From: JAJFUV01 sp964561215
GTDB taxonomy: Bacteria; Acidobacteriota; Terriglobia; Bryobacterales; Bryobacteraceae
DNA length: 64,000 nt
Direction: 5' to 3'
Assembly: GCA_964561215.1 (NCBI GenBank)
Contig: CAZLOS010000002.1
Span: forward strand, 1-64,000
The notes below the pieces were generated by a model, which saw nothing but the letters and a program-made list of their open reading frames with translations, did not search any database and had not been told where the DNA came from. Both the position numbers and the translations under genes were made by a program. Shown piece by piece: positions 1 to 8,839 of the stretch (position 1 is its first letter; each line of letters starts with the position of its first letter).

Positions 1-377
1 GCATCGAGGCCGCAGGCGGCTTCATGCGCCAGTGAGTTGGCGGTCTTCATTTCCGATTTCAGTTGTGCATGGGCGTTCCTGGCGCGGGCCTTCCATCGCG
101 CCCGCGACCATGCCGCCGCAAAGCAGATGCAGGCCGCGGCGAGCGGCGCGCGAAGCAGATCGCCGGCACGCGGCGGCGCGTCCAAGCTCAACAGGGCGGC
201 AAGGCCCGCCAGGTACCCCAGCGCGGTGAATGCGGCGACGCCGGCCCACCCCATGCGGCTCCCGGTTGTCTCGGACTCGTGTACGGCGTCGTCCACCGCC
301 ATGTGCACGTCGCCGATAGCGGAAAACGTGGCCTGACCCGGACTCTTGGCCGGCGCCGCGGTGGGCTCCGGTTTCAT
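1..377 (-). CDS. Membrane protein of unknown function, 3' end cut by window edge
   Basis: Reading the minus strand from an ATG at 377 gives an open frame of about 125 codons that runs off the left edge without a stop. It begins MKPEPTAAPAKSPGQATF, has a soluble stretch of about 45 residues, then two hydrophobic segments (around WAGVAAFTALGYLAGLAALL and RAPLAAACICFAAAW), then a basic, Ala-rich helix. The start overlaps the stop of the radical SAM gene by four bases (ATGA, 377-374), so the two are probably translationally coupled and work together. I do not recognise the family. The shorter open frames in the other frames here are less convincing than this coupled one. Confidence 0.6.
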   Translation of the reverse strand, partial: MKPEPTAAPAKSPGQATFSAIGDVHMAVDDAVHESETTGSRMGWAGVAAFTALGYLAGLAALLSLDAPPRAGDLLRAPLAAACICFAAAWSRARWKARARNAHAQLKSEMKTANSLAHEAACGLD

Positions 378-1906
378 CGGCGCGCTTCCTCCATGATTTG
401 AATCACTTCGCCATCCATCTCTGCCGCGGCGCCGTGGCGCTCGAGCTTCTTCCATATCCGCGTGTTATATATGCAGCCGGGATCGCCGGCCGTGATGTCG
501 CCGGTATAAGCGTAAGCGCGTGCGCGGCAGCCGCCGCAGTAATTGCGATAGTCGCACACGCGGCAATGGTCGCCCCGGTCCTCGCGGTCGCATAGCCTGT
601 CGAACAGCGGGTTGTTCCAGATCCCGGCAAACCGCTTCCGGCGCAAGTTCCCGACTTCAATGCCGGAAATATAGACGCACGGCGTTACCGCGCCGTTCGG
701 CTGGATGGCGCAATAACACCGGCCCGAGCCGCAGCCGCCGATGTAGCGGGACAACACCATGGTCTTCTTACCCTGCCCGCGTCCGGCGTGGCCGGTAGCG
801 AACACGCCTTCCTCCGGGCCGTAAACGATGCAGGCGCGTCCGAAGGCCGGGGCCGTGGAAATCACAGTCAGCTTGCTGCGCCGCAGGTGATATGTCAGAC
901 GTTCGAGGAGCAACTCACGCTGGGAGGGCATGAGATCGCGGTCGAGAATCTCGCGGCCGCGGCCCACCGGGATGAAATTGAAGTGCGAGAAAGTGTGGCA
1001 GCCCAGGTCCTCGGCGAACCGGATGAAATCGTCCAGCGTGTGCGCCGTCTCACGCGTGAAGCAGACCGCCATTCCCGTGCGGATGCCGGCGGCCACCGCG
1101 TTCCTGATGCCCTGGACCGACCTAGCCCAGGCCCCCGCGACGCCGCGGAAGCGGTCATGCACCTGGGGATTCACGCTGTCGACGCTCACCTCGACGTACT
1201 TGACGCCTTCCTCTTTCAAGCGCGCGCAGCGCTCCGGCGTGAGCAGCGTGCCGTTCGTTGCCACCGTGACGTGGATGTCCCGCTTCCGGCATCGACCCAG
1301 AATCCGGTAGAAATCTTTGCAGACCAGAGGCTCTCCCCCCGCGAAAGCCAGGAAGGGGACGTATTCGTCGGCCAACTGGTCGATGACGTCCAGCTTCTCC
1401 TCGGTCGTCAACTCATCTTCGAGCGGTTTGTGGCGGGCGTTCTGGTAACAATGCTGGCAGCTCAGATTGCAGGCCTGGGTGATGTTCCATACGACGAACA
1501 GCGGGGCCGTGTAACGCTGAGGGACGGTCAGGCCGTAGGTGGCGATGCTCTTGGCCGTCAAGGTGAGCGCCTTGACCGTCGGAGGGTGATGAAACAAGTG
1601 CTGTTTCATCGTCTCCCTGTCCAGGCGCGCCTTCTTCAGCCCAGCCGAGATCGCCAGGCCGGGTAGCGCCCAGAGCGCCTTCTCCCAGCCGGTGAGCGCA
1701 GGATTGTCATAATTCTCGCAAAGATGCTCGAAGAAACACTTGCCATCCCGACCGCGGCGCGTCATCCACTTCAGGATTTTGTGCACGCGGGGATTCGACA
1801 AAACGTCTTCTAAAACGTGATGGGACCGAGGGAGCCCAGCGGTAAGTTTGCTTACCTGGAGTCTTGAATGCGCCGATCCCTTATCACAAGAATCGAAACT
1901 TCGCAT
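374..1906 (-). CDS. Radical SAM protein with SPASM-type C-terminal Fe-S domain
   Basis: This is a radical S-adenosylmethionine enzyme. The Fe4S4/SAM motif CxxxCxxC is at C146, C150 and C153 (CNLSCQHC), followed by the SAM-binding GGEP at 190-193. The last ~130 residues carry a second Cys cluster (GGCGSGRCYCAIQPNG, then CRVCDYRNYCGGC and a final DPGC) typical of SPASM domains, which bind auxiliary clusters in enzymes acting on peptides, proteins or cofactors. About 110 residues precede the radical SAM core and I cannot assign them. The first ~30 codons look non-conserved and no Shine-Dalgarno site precedes the start, so the true start may be further in, for example GTG at 1786 or the Met at 1765. 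No precursor peptide is visible nearby, so the substrate is unknown. The stop overlaps the start of a membrane protein gene. Confidence 0.85.
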   Translation of the reverse strand: MRSFDSCDKGSAHSRLQVSKLTAGLPRSHHVLEDVLSNPRVHKILKWMTRRGRDGKCFFEHLCENYDNPALTGWEKALWALPGLAISAGLKKARLDRETMKQHLFHHPPTVKALTLTAKSIATYGLTVPQRYTAPLFVVWNITQACNLSCQHCYQNARHKPLEDELTTEEKLDVIDQLADEYVPFLAFAGGEPLVCKDFYRILGRCRKRDIHVTVATNGTLLTPERCARLKEEGVKYVEVSVDSVNPQVHDRFRGVAGAWARSVQGIRNAVAAGIRTGMAVCFTRETAHTLDDFIRFAEDLGCHTFSHFNFIPVGRGREILDRDLMPSQRELLLERLTYHLRRSKLTVISTAPAFGRACIVYGPEEGVFATGHAGRGQGKKTMVLSRYIGGCGSGRCYCAIQPNGAVTPCVYISGIEVGNLRRKRFAGIWNNPLFDRLCDREDRGDHCRVCDYRNYCGGCRARAYAYTGDITAGDPGCIYNTRIWKKLERHGAAAEMDGEVIQIMEEARR

Positions 1907-2048
1907 TTCCGTTCAGGCCGACTAGTTCAATTCTAGTTCACTCGTTGTCTGACGTTAAAGGGCCGAGTTGAGTTACTTCGTCCGCTTCGGGACGAGAAAA
2001 CACTTGCCCAGCGGAGCGATTCATCGGACACTTGAAGTTCAGGGAGGA

Positions 2049-3998
2049 ATGTTGAATTTGAAGCTTTCCGAAGGGGCCGTAGTGCGTGAGCCGGCCGACC
2101 GCTGGACCGTCATGGACGCCAGCGAGCTTTACGACGTCCAGAGCTGGGGCAAAGGCTACTTCTCGGTGGGCCAGAACGGCAACCTGCTTGTGCACCCGAC
2201 CAAGGACACGAGCCGCGCCATCGACCTGAAAGAACTGGTGGACACGCTTGTGCTGCGCGGTATCTCGCTGCCTATCCTGGTCCGATTCGCCGAGATCCTG
2301 AAACATCGCCTGGGCGAAGTCCACGATGCCTTTGAAAGCGCCATCGCCGAGCACGGCTACCAGGGCGGCTATTGCTGCGTGTATCCGATCAAGGTGAACC
2401 AGCAAAGGCAGGTGGTGGAGGAGGTCTTCGAATTCGGCCGCCCGTTCCGCTTCGGCCTCGAGGCCGGTTCCAAGCCCGAACTGCTGGCGGTGCTGGCCAT
2501 CGCGGATAACGAAACCCCGATCATCTGCAACGGTTTCAAGGACGACGAGTACATCGAGATGTGCATGTTGGCCAAGAAGATCGGCCGCCAGATTATCCCC
2601 GTAGTGGAGAAGTACACCGAGCTGGACCTGATCATGGATCACGCCGCGCGTGTGGGCGTTCGTCCCTCCATCGGGCTCAGGATCAAGCTGGCCAGCCGCG
2701 GCTCAGGCCGCTGGAAATCCTCGGGCGGCTACCGTTCGAAATTCGGCCTGACGGTCAGCGAAGCGTTGCGCGCCCTCGAACAGCTCAAGCAGGCCGGCAT
2801 GGAGGATTGCCTCGGCCTGTTGCACTTTCACCTCGGCAGCCAGATCACCAACATTCGCCAGATTAAGGCTGCGGTGATCGAAGCGGCCCGCGTCTATGCC
2901 GAACTGAAGAAGGCTGGTGCCGGCCTGCAATACCTGGATGTCGGCGGGGGCCTTGGCGTGGACTACGACGGTTCGCAGACCGACTTCGAGTCGAGTGTCA
3001 ACTACACGCTTCAGGAATACGCGAACGACATCGTCTACCACGTGCAAAACGTCTGCGACGAGGCCGAGGTCCCGCCTCCGACGATTGTCAGCGAGAGCGG
3101 CCGCGCCGTCGCCGCGTACCACAGCGTGCTGGTGTTCAACGTGCTCGGTGTGAGCGGCCTTGGTGAGGAAGAAAGCCCGCTCGATTTACCCGATGATGCC
3201 GAACAGCCGTTGTTCGACCTGTCCGAGACCTACAAGCACCTGAGCGCCAAGAATCTGTTGGAGAACTTTCACGACGCCCAACAGGCGCTAGACCAGGCGC
3301 TGAACCTCTTCAGCCTGGGCTACCTGACGCTCAAGGAACGCTGCCTCGCCGAGAACCTGTATTGGAGCATCTGCCGCCGCATCCAGCGCATGGCGCAGGA
3401 ACTCGAATACTTCCCGGAAGAACTGGAAGGTCTGGAGAGCATGCTCTCGGACACCTACTTCTGCAATTTCTCGCTGTTCCAGAGCATGCCGGATTCGTGG
3501 GCGGTTAAACAGTTGTTCCCGGTGATGCCGATTCACCGCCTCAATGAGCCGCCCGCGCGCCACGCCATTTTGGGTGACATCTCCTGCGATTCCGACGGCA
3601 AGATCGACCAGTTCATCGACCGCCGCGACGTGAAGCGTACCCTGCCCCTTCACTCGTTCAACGGCGATCCCTATTACCTCGGCGTGTTCCTGTTGGGAGC
3701 GTACCAGGAGACCCTGGGCGACCTGCACAACCTGTTCGGCGACACCAATGCGGTGCACGTGAGCCTGAACGACGCCGGCGAGGTCGTCCTGGATACGGTG
3801 GTGAAGGGCGATAACGTCCGCGAGGTTCTTGAGTACGTGCAGTACAACTCACAGACGCTGCTCGACCAGTTCCGGCAGGACGTGGAATCCGCGGTGCGAG
3901 AAGGCAAGATCGGCTACGAGGAATCCGGCCGCCTGCTGCGCTTCTATGAAGACGGACTGTACGGCTATACATATCTAGAAGAGGCGCACGGACGGTAG
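2049..3998 (+). CDS. speA: Biosynthetic arginine decarboxylase (PLP-dependent)
   Basis: Decarboxylates arginine to agmatine, the first step of the agmatine route to putrescine. The 649-residue protein matches the fold-III enzyme SpeA along its length: WTVMDASELYDVQSWG at the N-terminus, the PLP-lysine motif VYPIKVNQ (K115), LEAGSKPELLAVLA, LLHFHLGSQITNIR, DVGGGLGVDYDG and SESGRAVAAYHSVLV. E. coli SpeA is 658 residues, so it is full length. The frame stays open upstream to a TTG at 1968. I prefer ATG 2049, which is close to where conservation starts, but GGGAGGA lies only one base before it, so TTG 2052 or TTG 1968 are possible. The stop codon TAG lies inside a 28-bp palindrome shared with convergent tsaB. 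Confidence 0.95.
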   Translation: MLNLKLSEGAVVREPADRWTVMDASELYDVQSWGKGYFSVGQNGNLLVHPTKDTSRAIDLKELVDTLVLRGISLPILVRFAEILKHRLGEVHDAFESAIAEHGYQGGYCCVYPIKVNQQRQVVEEVFEFGRPFRFGLEAGSKPELLAVLAIADNETPIICNGFKDDEYIEMCMLAKKIGRQIIPVVEKYTELDLIMDHAARVGVRPSIGLRIKLASRGSGRWKSSGGYRSKFGLTVSEALRALEQLKQAGMEDCLGLLHFHLGSQITNIRQIKAAVIEAARVYAELKKAGAGLQYLDVGGGLGVDYDGSQTDFESSVNYTLQEYANDIVYHVQNVCDEAEVPPPTIVSESGRAVAAYHSVLVFNVLGVSGLGEEESPLDLPDDAEQPLFDLSETYKHLSAKNLLENFHDAQQALDQALNLFSLGYLTLKERCLAENLYWSICRRIQRMAQELEYFPEELEGLESMLSDTYFCNFSLFQSMPDSWAVKQLFPVMPIHRLNEPPARHAILGDISCDSDGKIDQFIDRRDVKRTLPLHSFNGDPYYLGVFLLGAYQETLGDLHNLFGDTNAVHVSLNDAGEVVLDTVVKGDNVREVLEYVQYNSQTLLDQFRQDVESAVREGKIGYEESGRLLRFYEDGLYGYTYLEEAHGR

Positions 3999-4022
3999 GG
4001 GTCGGATATATCCGACCCCTAC
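3995..4022. terminator. Perfect 28-bp palindrome carrying both stop codons of convergent genes
   Basis: Each strand reads GTAGGGGTCGGATA followed by its exact reverse complement. The TAG at 3996-3998 is the stop of speA, and the TAG at 4021-4019 on the other strand is the stop of tsaB. The 14-bp arms have no spacer. No U-tract follows on either side, so it would be a non-canonical bidirectional terminator or a stabilising 3' hairpin. A related 28-bp copy lies at 22157-22184. Confidence 0.75.
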
Positions 4023-4693
4023 GGAACATCCTTCCACATCAATTCCGCATCGCTGCGGCGCACATATTCGGCTTCGGCGGCGGCCGGGTCCGGCGCGCTG
4101 CCGGCGAGGAACATCCCGTGGGCAATGACGCCGATCGCTCCGGCAACAGCGCGAGGAGTTGCGGTGAACGCGGCGGATGCGAAACGGCCGCCGGCGAGCG
4201 CATCGCGGAAACGGGACGGATCCGGGGACAGGAACTCCAGCTGGCCATCCGGCAGCGTTTCGATCCACGCTGGAAGCTTCATGACCACTTCGTCGCGCAC
4301 GGTTTCGAGCGTCTCGTTGAAAACCGCGCCGTAGATTTCGCCCCGGCGCGCATCGAGCACCGCGGCCCTCAATGGCGCCGTCCCGAACCATGCCGCCGCC
4401 TTCAGGTTCGACACCGTGATGAGCGGCTTCGATGCTGCTTCCGCCAGGCCCTTGGCAGCGGCCAGGCCCACGCGCACGCCGGTGAAGGAACCCGGCCCGG
4501 CGGCCGCCGCGCAGCAGTCGACGCCAAGCGTGTTCCAACCGTGGCGCATGAGCAATTCCGCCAGCAAATCGAAGAGAACGTGGCTGAAACCGTCGGTGGA
4601 ATGCATGGGCATTTCTTCCACCACCCGGCCGTCTTCGATAAGCGCGAGGCTGCCGAACTCCGAGGTCGCATCAAGTGAGATTATGCGCGGCAT
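4019..4693 (-). CDS. tsaB: tRNA threonylcarbamoyladenosine biosynthesis protein TsaB
   Basis: Non-catalytic ASKHA-fold partner of TsaD in the TsaBDE machinery that makes t6A37 on tRNAs reading ANN codons. The 224-residue product begins MPRIISLDATSEFGSLAL and has the family motif GPGSFTGVRVG at residues 66-76, then KPLITVSNLKA and VLDARRGEIYGAVF. The frame is open for 62 further codons upstream, but those lie inside the preceding gene. The chosen ATG overlaps that gene's stop in TAATG (4695-4691), so translation is likely coupled. tsaD and tsaE are not in the window. Pairing an essential tRNA-modification gene with a secreted glycosidase-like gene has no obvious functional logic. Confidence 0.93.
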   Translation of the reverse strand: MPRIISLDATSEFGSLALIEDGRVVEEMPMHSTDGFSHVLFDLLAELLMRHGWNTLGVDCCAAAAGPGSFTGVRVGLAAAKGLAEAASKPLITVSNLKAAAWFGTAPLRAAVLDARRGEIYGAVFNETLETVRDEVVMKLPAWIETLPDGQLEFLSPDPSRFRDALAGGRFASAAFTATPRAVAGAIGVIAHGMFLAGSAPDPAAAEAEYVRRSDAELMWKDVP

Positions 4694-6540
4694 TAGCGTG
4701 TGACCCTGATCACCTTGTCGACGAAATACACCTTGCCGAGCGCGTTCATGGCGGCTACGCGCAGGTTCATCACCGCCGGATAATCGCCCGCAATCGATGG
4801 CGGGATCCGGAAAGTGCCCTCGGCGCCGGTGGCCAGCACTCGGTAGCCGCGTTCGCTTGCCGTCGCCTCTCCAGTCCAAAGGTACATCATGTTGCGCGTG
4901 GCGCGTGTCTGGCGCTTCAAGCGCACGGCGAACTTTGCTGGCTCGTTCACCTTTAGCGTGTCGGCGGCCGGTTCCACCATCTCGTAAGGCGTCTTCTGCA
5001 CGTTCTGCTCGACTTCCTGCAACATCAGGGGGTAGTCGCGCGAAGTGAACTTGTAGCTTCTGAGCATGCCTTCCTTGTGGCCTTCGCGCGAGATGTGCAG
5101 CACCCAGTCGTGCGACTTGTCGGGCGGTTCGCCCACGTAGCGCTCGCCCTTGAAATCCTTCTGCTTCAGGGATTCACCGGTTTGCGGATTGAACCAGGCG
5201 ATATCGTAATTGTGCTTCTCGATGGCTACCTCAACGGTACCGGGCTTCTCCACATAGACGATGTACTCGATGCCCTCCAGGGCGATGCACCGGCCGCCGT
5301 CCACGTCGAAGTACGGTTCCAGCTCCCAATGGCGCGTGCGTGAGAAGAAGTCGAACCACGCCGTCATGACTTTCGCGCCCGGCGACTCGGCGTACTTGGC
5401 GTCGGCCGGAATCGTCTTGCCGCCGGCTGTGCCTGTGTTGCCGAACGTCGGATACTGCCCGTTCATGGTGGCGTTCCACAGTCTGTGCCGGAAGGTGTCC
5501 AGATCCGTGTCATGCGGGAGGGCTCGGCCAGCCCCGGAATTTTCGAAAGCGAACCCCGCATTCACGAACGGCACCGGATAAAGCTGATGCTCGATGGCTC
5601 CGAGCGCGTCCTCCGAGGACTGATAAACGACGTAGTTCATCCAGCCATCGGCCAGTAGCGGTGCTGACGTGGCCGCGGCGTGAGTCGAGCGCGGATGGCC
5701 GAACGGATCCAACGGTTTCATCGCTTGCCCGAGTTCCTTCAACACAGCGCGCGCGTCATCGTAGCTCTCAAATTCCTCGACCAGTTGCCAGGTGACGTTC
5801 ATGGACGCGTAGCGCGCCACCATATAGCGCAGGTAGCGCTCCCGCTGCTGCGCTTCCGGGAACAACCGCGTGAGCTGATTGGCGCCACCGCCCAGCACCA
5901 GGTCCACCGTGATGCCGCGGCGGTTGATTGCGAGGATGCGCGCGTCGAGTTCTCGGAAGTAGGCGATGCCCGGCTGGTTCGCCGAAGGAAACGTCTTGGG
6001 GAGATCCGCATCCCACCCCAGTGCCAGGCCGCGCATGTGAGTGAATTTCTGCTTCGCGCGCGCCTCCAGGATCTGGTCGAAGGTGCCGCGGTCGATCAAG
6101 CCGAACCGATAGCAGGTGTCGCCCATCCACAGGTGCGGCTGGTTGTTCTCCCCCGTGGCCCAGTGATGCATATTGGCGGGGCGCACGAAGCCCGGCACGT
6201 CGGCTGCCGCGGCCGTGAAGCGACCGAGTTGATTGTCCAGGCGCGCGATGTTGCTCGTGATGCGGTAGTCCCACTCGCCCGGATCGATCGGCGTGAAGCG
6301 GATCACCATGCGTCCGCCGCCGTCCCAATAGGCCGGCATGAGGAACGTGCGATGGCGTGGTGAGCGGAATTCACCGCTGATTTCGACGCTCGCGTATGGA
6401 TTCGGATGAGCCGCGGCTTCGGATGCGGTCAGTTCGAAGACGAACTCGCAGGGCGTGTAAATAGGGGTGTTCTGGCACGGCGGCGTCTGCGCGAACAAGC
6501 TCGCGGCAGCGGCCAGCGCGGCGGGAAGCAGCATCCGCAT
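4693..6540 (-). CDS. Secreted glycoside hydrolase-like protein (DUF5060 plus DUF4038/apiosidase-like)
   Basis: The start at 6540 gives a 615-residue exported protein with a signal peptide MRMLLPAALAAAASLFAQ. The N-terminal ~100 residues (VFELTASEAAAHPNPYASV ... FLMPAYWDGGGRMVIRFTP ... GEWDYRITSN) look like the DUF5060 beta-sandwich. A TIM-barrel-like domain follows (HHWATGENNQPHLWMGDTCYR, FDQILEARAKQKFTHMRGLA, RRGITVDLVLGGGANQ, RYMVARYASMNVTWQLVEEFE), where the E-E pair near the end is a plausible catalytic site of DUF4038-type apiosidase/rhamnogalacturonan-active enzymes. The C-terminal ~180 residues look beta-rich. The assignment is from motif memory, and substrate is unknown. Likely role: breakdown of plant-type polysaccharide in the periplasm or outside. 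It overlaps tsaB by one base. Confidence 0.75.
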   Translation of the reverse strand: MRMLLPAALAAAASLFAQTPPCQNTPIYTPCEFVFELTASEAAAHPNPYASVEISGEFRSPRHRTFLMPAYWDGGGRMVIRFTPIDPGEWDYRITSNIARLDNQLGRFTAAAADVPGFVRPANMHHWATGENNQPHLWMGDTCYRFGLIDRGTFDQILEARAKQKFTHMRGLALGWDADLPKTFPSANQPGIAYFRELDARILAINRRGITVDLVLGGGANQLTRLFPEAQQRERYLRYMVARYASMNVTWQLVEEFESYDDARAVLKELGQAMKPLDPFGHPRSTHAAATSAPLLADGWMNYVVYQSSEDALGAIEHQLYPVPFVNAGFAFENSGAGRALPHDTDLDTFRHRLWNATMNGQYPTFGNTGTAGGKTIPADAKYAESPGAKVMTAWFDFFSRTRHWELEPYFDVDGGRCIALEGIEYIVYVEKPGTVEVAIEKHNYDIAWFNPQTGESLKQKDFKGERYVGEPPDKSHDWVLHISREGHKEGMLRSYKFTSRDYPLMLQEVEQNVQKTPYEMVEPAADTLKVNEPAKFAVRLKRQTRATRNMMYLWTGEATASERGYRVLATGAEGTFRIPPSIAGDYPAVMNLRVAAMNALGKVYFVDKVIRVTR

Positions 6541-6616
6541 ATTCACTAGTCTAGCTGCCTTTCGCACCACGGTAGATTTTCTTCATTCCGTAGTGAGACG
6601 CTGCGGTTCGCGGCCG

Positions 6617-8839
6617 CTATTTACGAATGGCCCGCGAGATCACGTCTTGAGGGAGCCAACGGTTCAAAATCATTGCTGCCACCTCCATATCGCCCGCGCA
6701 GCCCGAACGTGTCAATTCCCAGAAATTCAGGAGAGGGTGGGGGCCGCTGGGGTGGTTGTCGCGACGGTACTGGTGAATCCGTTCCAGCAAGTCGGACTTG
6801 CCAAAGTAGAGCGCACTTCGGAAAGTGTCCCGCAATTCCTTCGGCTTGGCGGGCTTTAGATTTGTCACAACCTCTTCTTCGAGCGCAGGATCGGTTTGCG
6901 GCATCCGTGCGTATTCAGATTGGATATGGGCCAAAAGCGTTGGCTCGTCTTCGGACCCGGCCAGCAGATCTCCCAGAACGGCTTCGATTCGTTTCCATTG
7001 CGCGGCCCGGCCGGCGATACTGGTCAGCTGTCGCTTGACGAGTTCCAGATCGCCTTCGTAGGTGCCATCTTCGAAAAGACAGTACGTTACTTTCACGCGA
7101 ATTCCCCTTAAATCGACCCTCTGGTCGGAATTCGTCCGGGGTCCGACACCGCCCACCTGGAACGCTGTGCCTGGTAATGCTCTTGTGTGTTCATTCCGGG
7201 CCAGGGCAAACATTGTTGAGGCGGGACCTCCGGCTTGCCCTCCATCCAGACTCTTGTATTCGAAGCCCAACGACACCAATCGCCGGGACGATACATTGCG
7301 CAATTCCAAGTTGCATACGCCCTGACTCTGTGGCACTCCTACCAGCTTGAGCGACGGCGGGAGTTCGAACTCAGCCGGGTTGAACAAGCAGCTATCCGGC
7401 GTTATTCCAAGGCGGAAACGAAACACCGGCAGGCCGTAGGGCACCCCGGCATTCACCACCAAGGATCCGGTTTCAGGAACGGTGTAGGAGCCGAGCGGCA
7501 CCTTGGTCTGCCCTCGCGTGGGATCGGGTGGCTCGAAAGAATCCGAAACGGTTGCGGAGGCCTCGCCCACGTATGCCCACAGATCGAGATGGACTGCGCC
7601 TGACGAAGTATCAAGCATCGCGGAGAGCTTATTGTGATGGTCCCAATCCCCGTTGGGCCCTCGGAAAACCAGCCCGACTCCGAACCCACTCCTTTGCGGC
7701 ACGGGCAACGCGATGAAAGCACCGACCGCATCGCTTACCACTATGATCGAACGCGGGTCGCGCTGCGCAGACTTGCTTGGCGCAGGCGTTGTGGAGGCTG
7801 CGGCTGCTTGGACGGGCTCTGCCATGGGGGCGACCACGGGCGGTTTCAACACTTCTCCCGACCGCGCGGCGGTGGCCGGGACAGGTCGCGCCGCGGCGAT
7901 AACGTACATGAGCGGGATCGCGAAGACGGCAAGAACGAGCATCCCCGCGCGCGTCAGCGGCCGGGAGAGTTTTCGGCTGGAACTTAGTATGCGATCAATT
8001 CGTTTCGTTGCGGATCCGCATCGTGCCATCGGTACGCCTTCCCAGACTACGCGCTGGGGCGCACGCCCGAGAAAATCGAGCACTGCTTCGGCGTACAGAT
8101 TGCAGTCAGCCGTGGCGCGCAACGCGTCGTCGTCGCTTGCCGCTTCGGCCAGTTCCGCCGTGTGGGTGCATAGCCACCACGACAGCGGATGAAACCAGCA
8201 CAGGCTGCGAAAGACACAAGCCGCGGCCTGATGCAGCGGGTCGTGCCGCTCGATGTGCGCTCGCTCGTGCGCTCTTACCGCATCCAGTTTCCACGACGGC
8301 CATTCGCGCCAGTCCGTCGGCAGAAGTGTGACCGGGCGCAACACGCCCACGGTGACAGGCACGGTGACATCCCTCGATTCGCGAAGGCCAGGGAGTATCG
8401 CGGCGCTCGCCCGCACCAATTTACGGCTAAGCCGCAGGCCGATCGTTAAACGGACCAGGCCCGCGAGCGCCACAGCCGCCCAACCCCACACCGCCACCAC
8501 CGGCCAACTCAACCGGCGGCGGACGGGAGTCTGCGTTTCAACACTCGGCTCCGTCGAGCGAAGCGGAGGATTCTCCACCCGGCTCTCCGGCGAAAAGGTA
8601 GCGCTGATGCTTTGCCGCGGTAGCTTCGTTGCGGTTGCTCGTATCGGGAGCGGTATTCTTGGCGCTATCAGGCTGACTACGGGCATCAACATCGCACCGT
8701 AGATCACGGCTCGCCATACCGCCAAGCGGACCGCAACATCACGGATCCGAAAGCAGCACAACACTGCTCCAGCCAGAGCAGCCAGGATTGTCACGCGCAG
8801 GGCCCACTCACCCAGGAACCAAAGCAGGGATTCCGCCAT
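6617..8839 (-). CDS. BlaR1/MecR1-like M56 membrane metalloprotease with large unknown C-terminal domain
   Basis: From ATG 8839 the protein has 740 residues. The first ~135 hold three or more membrane segments. The zinc motif HERAH is at 191-195, with a downstream E (AELAEAASDDD, about 229-232) as expected for M56 peptidases of the BlaR1/MecR1 family. A further membrane segment lies around residues 285-310. Instead of a penicillin-binding sensor the last ~400 residues form a predicted periplasmic region I do not recognise (FGVGLVFRGPNGDWDHHN ... VPLGSYTVPETGSLVVNAG ... VDLRGIRVKVTYCLFEDGTY). Its start overlaps the stop of the BlaI-like gene in TAATG (8841-8837). By analogy it should cleave that repressor when its sensor domain is engaged. 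The ligand is unknown. Confidence 0.85.
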   Translation of the reverse strand: MAESLLWFLGEWALRVTILAALAGAVLCCFRIRDVAVRLAVWRAVIYGAMLMPVVSLIAPRIPLPIRATATKLPRQSISATFSPESRVENPPLRSTEPSVETQTPVRRRLSWPVVAVWGWAAVALAGLVRLTIGLRLSRKLVRASAAILPGLRESRDVTVPVTVGVLRPVTLLPTDWREWPSWKLDAVRAHERAHIERHDPLHQAAACVFRSLCWFHPLSWWLCTHTAELAEAASDDDALRATADCNLYAEAVLDFLGRAPQRVVWEGVPMARCGSATKRIDRILSSSRKLSRPLTRAGMLVLAVFAIPLMYVIAAARPVPATAARSGEVLKPPVVAPMAEPVQAAAASTTPAPSKSAQRDPRSIIVVSDAVGAFIALPVPQRSGFGVGLVFRGPNGDWDHHNKLSAMLDTSSGAVHLDLWAYVGEASATVSDSFEPPDPTRGQTKVPLGSYTVPETGSLVVNAGVPYGLPVFRFRLGITPDSCLFNPAEFELPPSLKLVGVPQSQGVCNLELRNVSSRRLVSLGFEYKSLDGGQAGGPASTMFALARNEHTRALPGTAFQVGGVGPRTNSDQRVDLRGIRVKVTYCLFEDGTYEGDLELVKRQLTSIAGRAAQWKRIEAVLGDLLAGSEDEPTLLAHIQSEYARMPQTDPALEEEVVTNLKPAKPKELRDTFRSALYFGKSDLLERIHQYRRDNHPSGPHPLLNFWELTRSGCAGDMEVAAMILNRWLPQDVISRAIRK

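Noticed and set aside
788..1666. 292-codon open frame on + inside the radical SAM gene
   Set aside because: Antisense shadow of a high-GC gene: no family motif and fully covered by the well-supported minus gene.
374..1906. Reading the radical SAM protein as the maturase (anSME) of the sulfatase at 35492
   Set aside because: It is longer than anSME proteins, has an additional N-terminal region and lies 34 kb away. No specific anSME motif beyond the shared clusters is visible.
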